A DNA stretch of 64,000 bases, taken from NCBI RefSeq assembly GCF_032878955.1, contig NZ_CP043839.1, positions 4,154,001 through 4,218,000 on the forward strand. The letters run 5' to 3'. The first letter of the stretch is position 1; each line of letters starts with the position of its first letter. Under the pieces are notes generated by a model. That model saw nothing but the letters and a program-made list of their open reading frames with translations, had not been told where the DNA came from and searched no databases. The stretch comes from Butyricimonas paravirosa. GTDB taxonomy: Bacteria; Bacteroidota; Bacteroidia; Bacteroidales; Marinifilaceae. The translations under genes were made by a program, and so were the position numbers. This document shows, one piece after another, positions 1 through 7,020 of this stretch.

Positions 1-326
1 GGAAATTTCCAACTTTTTTTATGCTTACCTAGTTTTTTTGAAATCCCAATCCATTGTATGTTTACACACTGGAAGCCTTCTTTGATGTAAAAATTCATTG
101 TAGAGCTAATAATACTCAAATCAATATAAATTTGAATCTTGTCTTTTTGTACTTTTTGAATAATAGCATTGGGGTAGGAAGTTAGATGATGGATTAAAAA
201 TTCATACTTATTCAGCATACCCCCATAACCTTCTACTTGCTTTTGCAAGATTGATTTCCTATTATTAAAAATTTTGTACAGAATATAGCTGATAATCACA
301 ACAACAATAAAGATGATAATTAGCAT
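1..326 (-). CDS. Partial membrane-anchored hypothetical protein
   Basis: An open frame on the minus strand begins at an ATG at 326-324 and runs off the left edge without a stop, giving about 108 residues. The first 18 or so residues are strongly hydrophobic (MLIIIFIVVVIISYILYK), which suggests one N-terminal membrane anchor with the rest cytoplasmic. The remainder is Lys/Ile-rich and I do not recognise it. A GGAG-like stretch lies about 25 bases upstream. It sits in the AT-rich element that ends at tRNA-Asn, so it is probably element cargo. The C-terminal end and the function cannot be judged from this window. Confidence 0.55.
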   Translation of the reverse strand, partial: MLIIIFIVVVIISYILYKIFNNRKSILQKQVEGYGGMLNKYEFLIHHLTSYPNAIIQKVQKDKIQIYIDLSIISSTMNFYIKEGFQCVNIQWIGISKKLGKHKKSWKF

Positions 327-1049
327 ATTAGTGAATGTTTGTTCCTTCAGCTCCTAAAGGTAATTACACAAAAAGAAGGCATGGAAACTGTAATTTATTT
401 CATTTGGTGGTTCTGGTAATAACCTTGATATAAATAAAAACAGCCCATGCCTAACTCATATATTATCTTGATAATAATATACATGAGAAGACAAGCACTT
501 GCTTTTACCCTTATATCAATTCAAAAATTTACCAGATCTCCAAATGAAGGATAAACTAATGCCTCTTGTTCTACTATGTCTGCTAGAGTGATTCCTCACT
601 CCAACTTTACAAAAATAGGAATATTCAGCATTATAAGCAAGTGCTTTAGTGGGCTGCTCTATGACAAAAATAAATTTAATTCACATTAAAGAGTAAAATA
701 TCTTCTCTTTTTCTTAAGATGGTGTACAGGTCTAATTCTATATAAAGGTAAAAATTAGAACTGTACCATCATAGGGTGGAGAAGATTTGAATGATTGTTG
801 CACTTAGTTTAGTGTATTATATACATCTATGTGCAACATTGTCCCACTTGTTTTCATTTTTATATATAATAATCATTCAAAAACATCTGGGACAATTCCT
901 ACACTTCTTCCAAAATTGCATGATTAAAACAAGGCTAATTAGCCTTTATATTGCCATTTTTAGGAGTGGTGAAGAGAATCCTATGAAAGGAAGAAGAAAG
1001 TGGCTTAAATCAAGGATTTGAGGCCTTATTTGCCATATTTTAACACTCT
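327..1049. other. Gene-poor stretch with several inverted repeats
   Basis: I see no convincing gene here. A short hydrophobic frame at 791-1021 has no ribosome site or recognisable domain. The stretch holds a 12-bp perfect inverted repeat (AAGCACTTGCTT at 493-504, complement at 635-646) and an imperfect hairpin at 718-770 whose arms both contain GATGGT..TAATT. A shorter pair, TTGTCCCA/TGGGACAA, lies near 845 and 890. This could be a control region, a non-coding RNA or a transfer or replication site of the element; the sequence does not decide. Confidence 0.35.
718..770. repeat. Imperfect 53-bp hairpin
   Basis: The arms starting GATGGTGTACAGG and ending ACTGTACCATC pair over most of their length, closing a loop rich in A and T. 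It has no T-run typical of a terminator. It lies between the partial membrane gene and the RadC gene in the left element. Confidence 0.4.
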
Positions 1050-1583
1050 TTAATGAATTGGCAAGACAACCTCATCCAGATTCAAAAATGGTGAAGAATA
1101 ATCATCCCTGCTAGGATTCATAACATCTATCCTGCCTTCAATTGCATAGCTATAATAACTTTCTTCTGAAATGATCAGGTGATCAGTTAATTCTATTCCT
1201 AGAATGGATGCAACTTGATAAACTCTTTTGGTGATCTTGTCATCCTGCAGGCTTGGTTTAAGATTACCAGAGGGATGATTATGAACTAGAATTATCCTGC
1301 TTGCATTAGCAAGGATTGCAGTTTGAAATATGATCCTGAGATCAACCACAGTGTTACAAACCCCACCTTTACTTACTAGAGCCACACCCAATACCTTTAG
1401 TGCTTGATCTAGTAACACCATATACATTTCTTCAAGGTGTTCTATCCTGTCTTCTAGGAGACTTCTGGCTAGTGAATACACATCTTTCTCATCTGAAATT
1501 TTTAGCCTGTCTGCTGGCTTTATGTGGCTTTTGTAAGACAGTTCAACTTCTGCCACATTTAATAATTTTTCTAGTGATTTCAT
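1050..1583 (-). CDS. RadC-like JAB-domain protein
   Basis: The 177-residue protein has the C-terminal RadC/JAB metalloprotease-fold domain. The metal-binding motif is intact: HNHPSG at residues 101-106 (His101, His103), followed by Asp114, with an acidic patch at 51-52. The helix-hairpin-helix region of full-length chromosomal RadC (about 220 residues) is missing, as is usual for copies carried on mobile elements. Such copies are common in Bacteroidetes elements and phages, and their function is not settled despite the name 'DNA repair protein'. The gene lies about 90 bases downstream of the recombinase on the same strand and may be cotranscribed with it. Confidence 0.85.
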   Translation of the reverse strand: MKSLEKLLNVAEVELSYKSHIKPADRLKISDEKDVYSLARSLLEDRIEHLEEMYMVLLDQALKVLGVALVSKGGVCNTVVDLRIIFQTAILANASRIILVHNHPSGNLKPSLQDDKITKRVYQVASILGIELTDHLIISEESYYSYAIEGRIDVMNPSRDDYSSPFLNLDEVVLPIH

Positions 1584-1671
1584 TATTTGCTATATTTAAA
1601 TTTGCAACCAAAACATGGAAAAGGAGGTTTGTTTTTTATTTGAATGTGGAAGGGGAGATGTTGTCTCTCCC

Positions 1672-2886
1672 CTAACAATGATTCAGTTGTTTCTCTAGCT
1701 TTTCCATGCAGGCACTAACTTTTTTGTTGACCACCTTGGCATAATGTTTCTGGGTGACAGCTATTGATGAATGGCCTAGTAACTTGCTGACAATCTCAAT
1801 AGGAACATCATTATACAATAAGATGGTGGTAGCAAAGGTCTTTCTTGCTGTGTGGTGGGTTAATTTCTTGTTAATACCCACAATTTCAGTAATCTCTTTC
1901 AGGTATGAATTCATTTTCTGGTTGCTGATGGCTGGCAACACATGAGCCTCTTTATCCCCACCATTATCATATTTTTCCATGATCTTCATTGCCTGTGGTA
2001 AGAGGGGGACACTGATACCCTTTCCAGTCTTCTCCCTCTTCATCTCAATCCAGAATTTTTTATCAAATGCCATGATAATATGCTTTTTCTGCAAGGCAAA
2101 TGCTTCATGATAAGCCAAACCTGTATATACACTGAATAAATATAAATCTCTCACCTTGGCTAATCTTTCCTGTGCAAATTGATAGCTTTCTAGCTTGTGA
2201 AGTTCTTCTGTGGTTAAGAATACCAGTTCTTTCTCCACCTTCAATGGGGCATGATCAATGAAAGGATCTACCTTGATGTAATTGCATTTCATTGCATAGG
2301 TGGTGACTTGCTTTACCCTCTGCATGTTCTTGTTGATAGTGACAGGTTTCTGCCTCCTCACAGTGAGAAGGTAGTCTTCCAATCCAGATATGAACTTGAA
2401 ATTAACCTTGTTCATGGGAATATCTGATGCATGATAGGATTTTTTAATGTATGCCCTCACCAGTTCCAGCACATCTTTGAATTTATCCAGGGTGCTTTTC
2501 TTGAACTTTATCCCCTCCATTCTCTTTGCAGTCATGTACCTCTCTTCAAACAAGGTTATGAATGACCTGCTGACAGTTGTTTTCCCAATGTACAAGGCAT
2601 ACATATCTTCCAGAATATCTTCAGACCCTTCCATGATTAATTTTGTTTCAATCTCAACAAGTTTCTTCTTTATAACCTCCATCTGGGTGTTAATCCTTTG
2701 TGTCATTTCAGACTTTCCTGTTGCTATTTGCTTGTTCTGGTTCCACTTGTTTCTAGTAACCTTGAACCCAATGGAGAAAATTTTTCTCTTGCTCTCATGC
2801 CATAGCCTGCAATAAAGAGGTGCTTCTCCTGTTTCAGTTTCCCTTGAGTGATACCTGAAAAATGAAATATTTACTCTTGTTATCAT
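1672..2886 (-). CDS. Tyrosine recombinase (integrase) of the left element
   Basis: The 404-residue protein has a Bacteroidetes-type N-terminal arm-binding domain (about 1-100), a SAM-like core-binding domain (about 105-200) and a C-terminal phage-integrase catalytic domain. Visible catalytic boxes are HTARKTF (His-x-x-Arg), LGHSS and the tyrosine in KHYAKV near the end. In the first box the usual Arg after TGL is replaced (TGLAYHEA), a known peculiarity of many Bacteroidetes recombinases. It is clearly related to the tmRNA-island integrase at 30993-32243, sharing long identical stretches in the C-terminal half. It sits next to the 3' end of tRNA-Asn, so I infer it integrates the element there. 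Three short repeats lie just upstream of its start. Confidence 0.92.
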   Translation of the reverse strand: MITRVNISFFRYHSRETETGEAPLYCRLWHESKRKIFSIGFKVTRNKWNQNKQIATGKSEMTQRINTQMEVIKKKLVEIETKLIMEGSEDILEDMYALYIGKTTVSRSFITLFEERYMTAKRMEGIKFKKSTLDKFKDVLELVRAYIKKSYHASDIPMNKVNFKFISGLEDYLLTVRRQKPVTINKNMQRVKQVTTYAMKCNYIKVDPFIDHAPLKVEKELVFLTTEELHKLESYQFAQERLAKVRDLYLFSVYTGLAYHEAFALQKKHIIMAFDKKFWIEMKREKTGKGISVPLLPQAMKIMEKYDNGGDKEAHVLPAISNQKMNSYLKEITEIVGINKKLTHHTARKTFATTILLYNDVPIEIVSKLLGHSSIAVTQKHYAKVVNKKVSACMEKLEKQLNHC

Positions 2887-2938
2887 AATTTATTGGCTTT
2901 AATAGCCTTTAAAACAATAACTTATTCTTTTAAAAAAG

Positions 2939-2984
2939 GTGACCACTTTTTGAAAGAGAGGTGACCACTTTTGTGACCACTTTT
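2939..2984. repeat. Three GTGACCACTTTT repeats, candidate integrase arm sites
   Basis: The 12-mer GTGACCACTTTT occurs three times in the same direction, starting near 2940, 2961 and 2973, between the integrase start and tRNA-Asn. Spacing and place fit arm-type binding sites of the recombinase or an operator over its promoter. Confidence 0.5.
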
Positions 2985-3137
2985 GTTGATATTTCCATTG
3001 TAATTCACCCTGTTTTTTTTGTTGAAATGTACTGGTATGGAATGGTGTCTTGTGGCTAAAGTGTTGATATTCAATGTAAATATCAAAATTCTGAGCATGA
3101 AAAAAGCCAGTAGAAATACTGGCTTTCAGCTTCTTAG

Positions 3138-3211
3138 CTCCTCAGGTAGGACTTGAACCTACGACCTACGGATTAACAGTCCGCCGCTCTAACCAACTGA
3201 GCTACTAAGGA
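3138..3211 (-). tRNA. tRNA-Asn (anticodon GTT)
   Basis: Read on the minus strand, a full cloverleaf is visible. The acceptor TCCTTAG pairs with CTGAGGA, the anticodon loop is CTGTTAA, giving anticodon GTT, and the T arm is GTAGG-TTCAAGT-CCTAC with discriminator G. CCA is not encoded. The 3' end faces the recombinase at 1672-2886, the usual arrangement for integration into the 3' end of a tRNA gene. Confidence 0.95.
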
Positions 3212-3229
3212 ATTTTCTCAAAAGCGATG

Positions 3230-3260
3230 CAAATATAGGGGTTTTGTTGAATTCCGCAAA
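3230..3260 (-). promoter_or_regulatory. Promoter of tRNA-Asn
   Basis: On the minus strand a TTTG (3260-3257) is followed after 19 bases by TATATTTG (3237-3230), an exact match to the Bacteroidetes -33/-7 promoter pattern. It would start transcription about 12 bases before the tRNA. Confidence 0.7.
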
Positions 3261-3364
3261 ATATTTGCAGGAAAATTTGCAGAAAAATGTGGGTTATGGC
3301 TATTAATTCGGGAAAATGGGAATCTGCATGATGAAAAATTGTAGATTTGCGAATCAATTAAAAA

Positions 3365-3706
3365 ATGACTGCTATGGATTACATGAAAGAATTAAACGTG
3401 GCTATCACGGTTTGCGATAAAGAGGGTAAGATTCTTCAAATGAATGATAAATCTCAAATGACGAATCACGGAGATCTTGTCGGGCAGAACGTGTTGGATT
3501 GTCACCCGGAGCCTGCCCGGACGAAGTTGGTGCAGTTGATGGAGGAACATGCCACGAATGCTTACACGATCGAGAAAAACGGCGTGAAGAAGTTGATTTA
3601 TCAGACCCCGTGGTATGAGAATGGCGAGTTTATGGGGTTGGTAGAATTTTCTTTGGAAATTCCTTTTGAGATGCCTCATTACATTCGCAAGCCGAAAACG
3701 GAATAA
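3365..3706 (+). CDS. Small PAS-domain protein
   Basis: The 113-residue protein is essentially one PAS domain, beginning with a typical first strand and turn (VAITVCDKEGKILQMND) and ending with the strands around LIYQTPWYENGEFMGLVEF. There is no kinase, HTH or other output domain. PAS folds bind small ligands or cofactors or mediate protein contacts; what this one senses is unknown. A second ATG four codons in (MDYMKE) is an equally plausible start. It lies 85 bases upstream of the catalase gene on the same strand, so a link to oxidative stress is possible but is only inferred from position. Confidence 0.8.
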   Translation: MTAMDYMKELNVAITVCDKEGKILQMNDKSQMTNHGDLVGQNVLDCHPEPARTKLVQLMEEHATNAYTIEKNGVKKLIYQTPWYENGEFMGLVEFSLEIPFEMPHYIRKPKTE

Positions 3707-3736
3707 AAATTTTTGATTCGTTTGTAAAACTTTTTA

Positions 3737-3793
3737 ATGGTTAATAAGGTATAATCGGGATATAGATGATAACGAATATACCTTATTAACCAT
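3737..3793 (+). promoter_or_regulatory. 17-bp perfect inverted repeat overlapping catalase start codon
   Basis: ATGGTTAATAAGGTATA at 3737-3753 is repeated exactly in inverted form at 3777-3793, with a 23-base loop. The right arm includes the first two bases of the catalase ATG. In mRNA this would hide the start codon in a stem; as DNA it would be a large operator. There is no T-run after it, so a simple terminator for the upstream gene is less likely. Confidence 0.75.
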
Positions 3794-5270
3794 GGAAAAG
3801 AAACAAAAACTTACCACTGAAGCCGGGGCTCCGGTAGGTGATAATCAAAACATTCAAACAGCGGGACCTCATGGACCGGCTCTCTTGCAAAACGTTTGGC
3901 TGATCGAGAAATTGGCTCATTTTAACCGGGAGCGGATTCCGGAACGTATTGTGCATGCCAAGGGAAGCGGGGCGTTTGGTACGTTCACGGTGACGAATGA
4001 TATTACCCGTTATACGAAAGCAAGCATTTTTGCCAAGGTTGGCAAGAAGACCGATGTGTTCATGCGTTTTTCCACGGTGGCGGGAGAACGGGGAGCAGCC
4101 GATACGGAACGGGACGTTCGGGGATTTGCCATGAAGTTTTATACTGACGAGGGGAACTGGGATCTGGTCGGGAATAACACGCCTGTTTTCTTTATCCGGG
4201 ACCCGTTGAAGTTTCCCGATTTTATTCACACGCAAAAGAGAGACCCGAAGACGAACCTGAGGAGTAACACGGCGATGTGGGATTTCTGGAGCCTGTCGCC
4301 GGAGACATTGCATCAGGTGATGATTTTGATGAGTGACCGGGGTATTCCACGAGATTTCCGTCATATGCACGGGTTCGGAAGTCATACGTTCAGTTTTTAT
4401 AACGAGTATGACGAACGTTGCTGGGTGAAATTCCATTTGCGTTGTATGCAGGGAATCGCGAACTTCACAAACGAGGAAGCGGAAAAGATCGTGGCGAAAG
4501 ACCGGGAACATTCCCAGCGGGATTTGTTCGAGAGTATCGAGAAAGGAGATTTCCCGAAATGGAAAATGTGCGTGCAGATCATGCCGGAAAAGGACGCGGA
4601 GACGTATCGTTTTAACCCGTTCGATTTGACAAAAGTGTGGAGCCACAAGGATTACCCGTTGATCGAGGTGGGGGTGATCGAGTTGAACCGGAATCCGGAG
4701 AATTATTTTGCCGACGTGGAGCAATCCGCTTTCAACCCGGCTAACGTGGTACCGGGAATCAGTTTTTCGCCGGACAAGATGTTGCAGGGACGTCTGTTCG
4801 CTTACGGGGATGCTCATCGTTATCGTTTGGGGATTAACGCGGATTCCATCCCGGTAAATGCGCCTCGTTGCCCGATGCACAATTACCACCGGGACGGAGC
4901 TATGCGAGTGGATGGTAACGGTGGTGGTGCGGTGAACTATGAGCCGAATAGTTTCGGCGGACCGGTAGATAACCATGCTTATAATCAACCACCTTTTGAT
5001 ATCCGGGGAATGGGTAGTCATTACCAACAAGATAAAGATTACTACACGCAACCGGGAGACCTGTATCGTCTGGTACCTGAAGACGAGAAAAAGCGAATAC
5101 ACACGAATGTTGCTGCGGCTATGGAAGGAGTGCCCGTGAATATAAAAGTGCGGGTGGCAGCTCGCTTTTACCAAGCAGACGAACGTTGTGGTAAAGGTAT
5201 TGCCGAGGCGGCAGGCTTGGATATGAAAGAAGTTCTTGCCGAGGTGAAACGCCAACAACAAGAAGATTAA
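3792..5270 (+). CDS. katA: Catalase (monofunctional heme, small-subunit)
   Basis: The 492-residue protein breaks down hydrogen peroxide to water and oxygen in the cytoplasm. Catalytic His55 lies in RIPERIVHAKGSG and the active-site Asn (128/129) in LVGNNTPVFF. The proximal heme-ligand Tyr338 is in RLFAYGDAHRYR. The length fits small-subunit (clade 3) heme catalases, and no flavodoxin-like C-terminal domain is present. The start codon is embedded in a perfect inverted repeat that probably controls expression. The gene has backbone-like GC-rich codon use. No OxyR or PerR gene is adjacent. The next gene, a YjbR-like protein, is convergent. Confidence 0.97.
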   Translation: MEKKQKLTTEAGAPVGDNQNIQTAGPHGPALLQNVWLIEKLAHFNRERIPERIVHAKGSGAFGTFTVTNDITRYTKASIFAKVGKKTDVFMRFSTVAGERGAADTERDVRGFAMKFYTDEGNWDLVGNNTPVFFIRDPLKFPDFIHTQKRDPKTNLRSNTAMWDFWSLSPETLHQVMILMSDRGIPRDFRHMHGFGSHTFSFYNEYDERCWVKFHLRCMQGIANFTNEEAEKIVAKDREHSQRDLFESIEKGDFPKWKMCVQIMPEKDAETYRFNPFDLTKVWSHKDYPLIEVGVIELNRNPENYFADVEQSAFNPANVVPGISFSPDKMLQGRLFAYGDAHRYRLGINADSIPVNAPRCPMHNYHRDGAMRVDGNGGGAVNYEPNSFGGPVDNHAYNQPPFDIRGMGSHYQQDKDYYTQPGDLYRLVPEDEKKRIHTNVAAAMEGVPVNIKVRVAARFYQADERCGKGIAEAAGLDMKEVLAEVKRQQQED

Positions 5271-5354
5271 TAATAATTTTTACTGACTGACGGCTGAGGA
5301 ATACGTTGTGTGTTCTGGAATAATTCGAGATAGGATTTCCCCAATTGTCAGTCT

Positions 5355-5738
5355 TTATTTTCCCCGATTAGATTCCGTGAGTGAAAACTCCGGGAAATTT
5401 TCTTTTACAAAACTTTTCGGAAGTTTCTTGATAACTTCCCGGTACGAGTGTTCAATGAGTTCTTCAATGAACTTATCGGGAAGAGTTCCGTGCATATTAA
5501 TCCCGTTCCAGTATTTCTTATTGAAGTGATAGGCGGAAGTGATCTCCGGGTGTTTTTCCCGTAATTCGGTGGCCCAGTCCGGGTTGCATTTCACGGCGAT
5601 CCATTCGAATGGCATGATGTCCGTGCAGCAAAACATTTTATTGAAGACCTTGAAGACTAACGTAGTTTCGTCAAAAGGAAATTCTTCAGTCGTGTGAGGA
5701 AAAGAGAGACATAACTCTCGGAGTTCTACAATGTCCAT
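5355..5738 (-). CDS. MmcQ/YjbR family protein
   Basis: The 127-residue protein matches the YjbR/MmcQ family. It has an N-terminal helix with the 'LRELCLSFPHTTEEFPFD' type opening, a strand pair ending in FEWIAVKCNPDWATELRE, and a C-terminal motif around YWNGINMHGTLPDKFIEELIEHSY. The fold resembles the CyaY-like and MotA DNA-binding folds, so members are often called DNA-binding, but their cellular role is unknown. It is convergent with catalase and divergent from the efflux operon; nothing here ties it functionally to either. Confidence 0.85.
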   Translation of the reverse strand: MDIVELRELCLSFPHTTEEFPFDETTLVFKVFNKMFCCTDIMPFEWIAVKCNPDWATELREKHPEITSAYHFNKKYWNGINMHGTLPDKFIEELIEHSYREVIKKLPKSFVKENFPEFSLTESNRGK

Positions 5739-5872
5739 AAAATTGATGTTGTTTCCACAAAGATAGGGATTTTTGTTTATCTCGATGAAAACTTCATCTT
5801 TTCTATTCCTGTTTCGGTTACGGATTTCCCGGCTTGGGGAAAATAAAGTCGGTTCGGTACGGCTCCCCTTGT

Positions 5873-5880
5873 TATTTTTG
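5873..5880 (+). promoter_or_regulatory. Possible -7 box of RND efflux operon
   Basis: TATTTTTG fits TAnnTTTG and lies 16 bases before the ATG at 5897. A weak -33 match (TTCG) lies 17 bases upstream. Confidence 0.4.
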
Positions 5881-5896
5881 TTTCAGAACAAAAAAT

Positions 5897-6958
5897 ATGA
5901 AAATGAAAACAACAGGGAATTTTGGAATATTACTATGTTTTTGCATGATGTTATTTTCATGTAAAGATGCTGAACAAAAGGACCGTCAACAGGGAATGGT
6001 GGTCCGAGTGACACAAGCTGTGAAGCCTCCCGAGGGGGATCAGAAAGAATTTTCTTTTATATCGAAGCCTTTCCGTACTTCGGAATTGTCCTTCCGGGTA
6101 GGAGGACCGATCAAGCGGTTTGAGGTGTATGCCGGAACGTATTATAAACGGGGAGAGGTGATTGCGGAGATCGATCCTCGTGATTTCCGAATCCGAAAGG
6201 AACGTATGGAGGCGCAATACAATCAGGCGAAGGCCGAATACGAGCGTATCGAAGTCCTTTACCGGAAAAATAACGTTTCAGCAAGTACGTTCGAGAAAGC
6301 CAAGGCGGAGTATATTTCGGCGAAGACCGCTTACGAGACAGCCATGAATGAGTTGAACGATACCCGATTGGTCGCTCCTTTCGACGGGTATGTGGGAGAG
6401 GTGTATATCGAGGAGTTTCAAGATGTGAAAGCCTCTCAACCTGTTATTTCCTTTGTTGATCTCGGCCAGTTGAAACTGGAGGCCTACGTGACACAGGAGA
6501 TCGCTTTCGGACGAGGAAATGTCCGGGAGGTTGAACTGGAATTTGATGCCATGCCCGGTAAGACTTATAAGGCGAAGGTAGAAGAGATTTCTAAAAGTAC
6601 GACCTCGAACAATTTGTCTTATCTGTTGACAGCTTTATTGCCGAATCGGGAAGAGCATCTTCCGGCAGGTATGTCCGGGAAACTATTCCTGCGCTCGGAT
6701 GGCACTTTGCAACAGGCGGGTGTGATTGTCCCGCAGAAGGCCGTTTGTCATCGCCCGGTGGTTGGCGATTATGTCTGGACGCTGAATGCCGATGGGAACC
6801 GGGTAAGCCGAAAAAACGTGACTTTAGGGACATTGTTGCCGGGAGGAGGGATCGCCGTTGTGGACGGCTTGGAAGTGGGAGAGACAATTGTCGTGAGCGG
6901 ACTTCGTTTTTTGTCGGAGAATATGGCGGTGCAAGTGGCTGACGAGAAACGTATTTAA
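5897..6958 (+). CDS. RND efflux membrane fusion lipoprotein
   Basis: This is the periplasmic adaptor that links an inner-membrane RND pump to an outer-membrane channel. I chose the ATG at 5897 because it begins a clear lipoprotein signal: MKMKTTGN, a hydrophobic stretch, then LFSC with Cys22 as the lipidated residue. The mature part has the split biotinyl-lipoyl/barrel-sandwich region, a helical hairpin rich in Ala, Glu and Lys (about 80-140), a second lipoyl half starting ARLVAPFDGYVGEV-like (here TRLVAPFDGYVGEV), and a beta-barrel domain. It is the first gene of the pump operon and is followed after 62 bases by the permease. Confidence 0.92.
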   Translation: MKMKTTGNFGILLCFCMMLFSCKDAEQKDRQQGMVVRVTQAVKPPEGDQKEFSFISKPFRTSELSFRVGGPIKRFEVYAGTYYKRGEVIAEIDPRDFRIRKERMEAQYNQAKAEYERIEVLYRKNNVSASTFEKAKAEYISAKTAYETAMNELNDTRLVAPFDGYVGEVYIEEFQDVKASQPVISFVDLGQLKLEAYVTQEIAFGRGNVREVELEFDAMPGKTYKAKVEEISKSTTSNNLSYLLTALLPNREEHLPAGMSGKLFLRSDGTLQQAGVIVPQKAVCHRPVVGDYVWTLNADGNRVSRKNVTLGTLLPGGGIAVVDGLEVGETIVVSGLRFLSENMAVQVADEKRI

Positions 6959-7020
6959 TGGATTCGGTTCGTTATAGCCCTTTTTAAGGGAAGATATTAC
7001 TCGCTAAAAAGAATGTTATC

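Noticed and set aside
791..1021. 76-residue hydrophobic frame on the plus strand
   Set aside because: It has no ribosome site, no recognisable domain and a composition expected from AT-rich non-coding DNA; it overlaps inverted repeats.
3786..5261. Long 491-codon frame opposite the catalase gene
   Set aside because: It lies antisense to a clear catalase and has the His/Arg/Ile-rich composition of a frame mirrored from a GC-rich gene.
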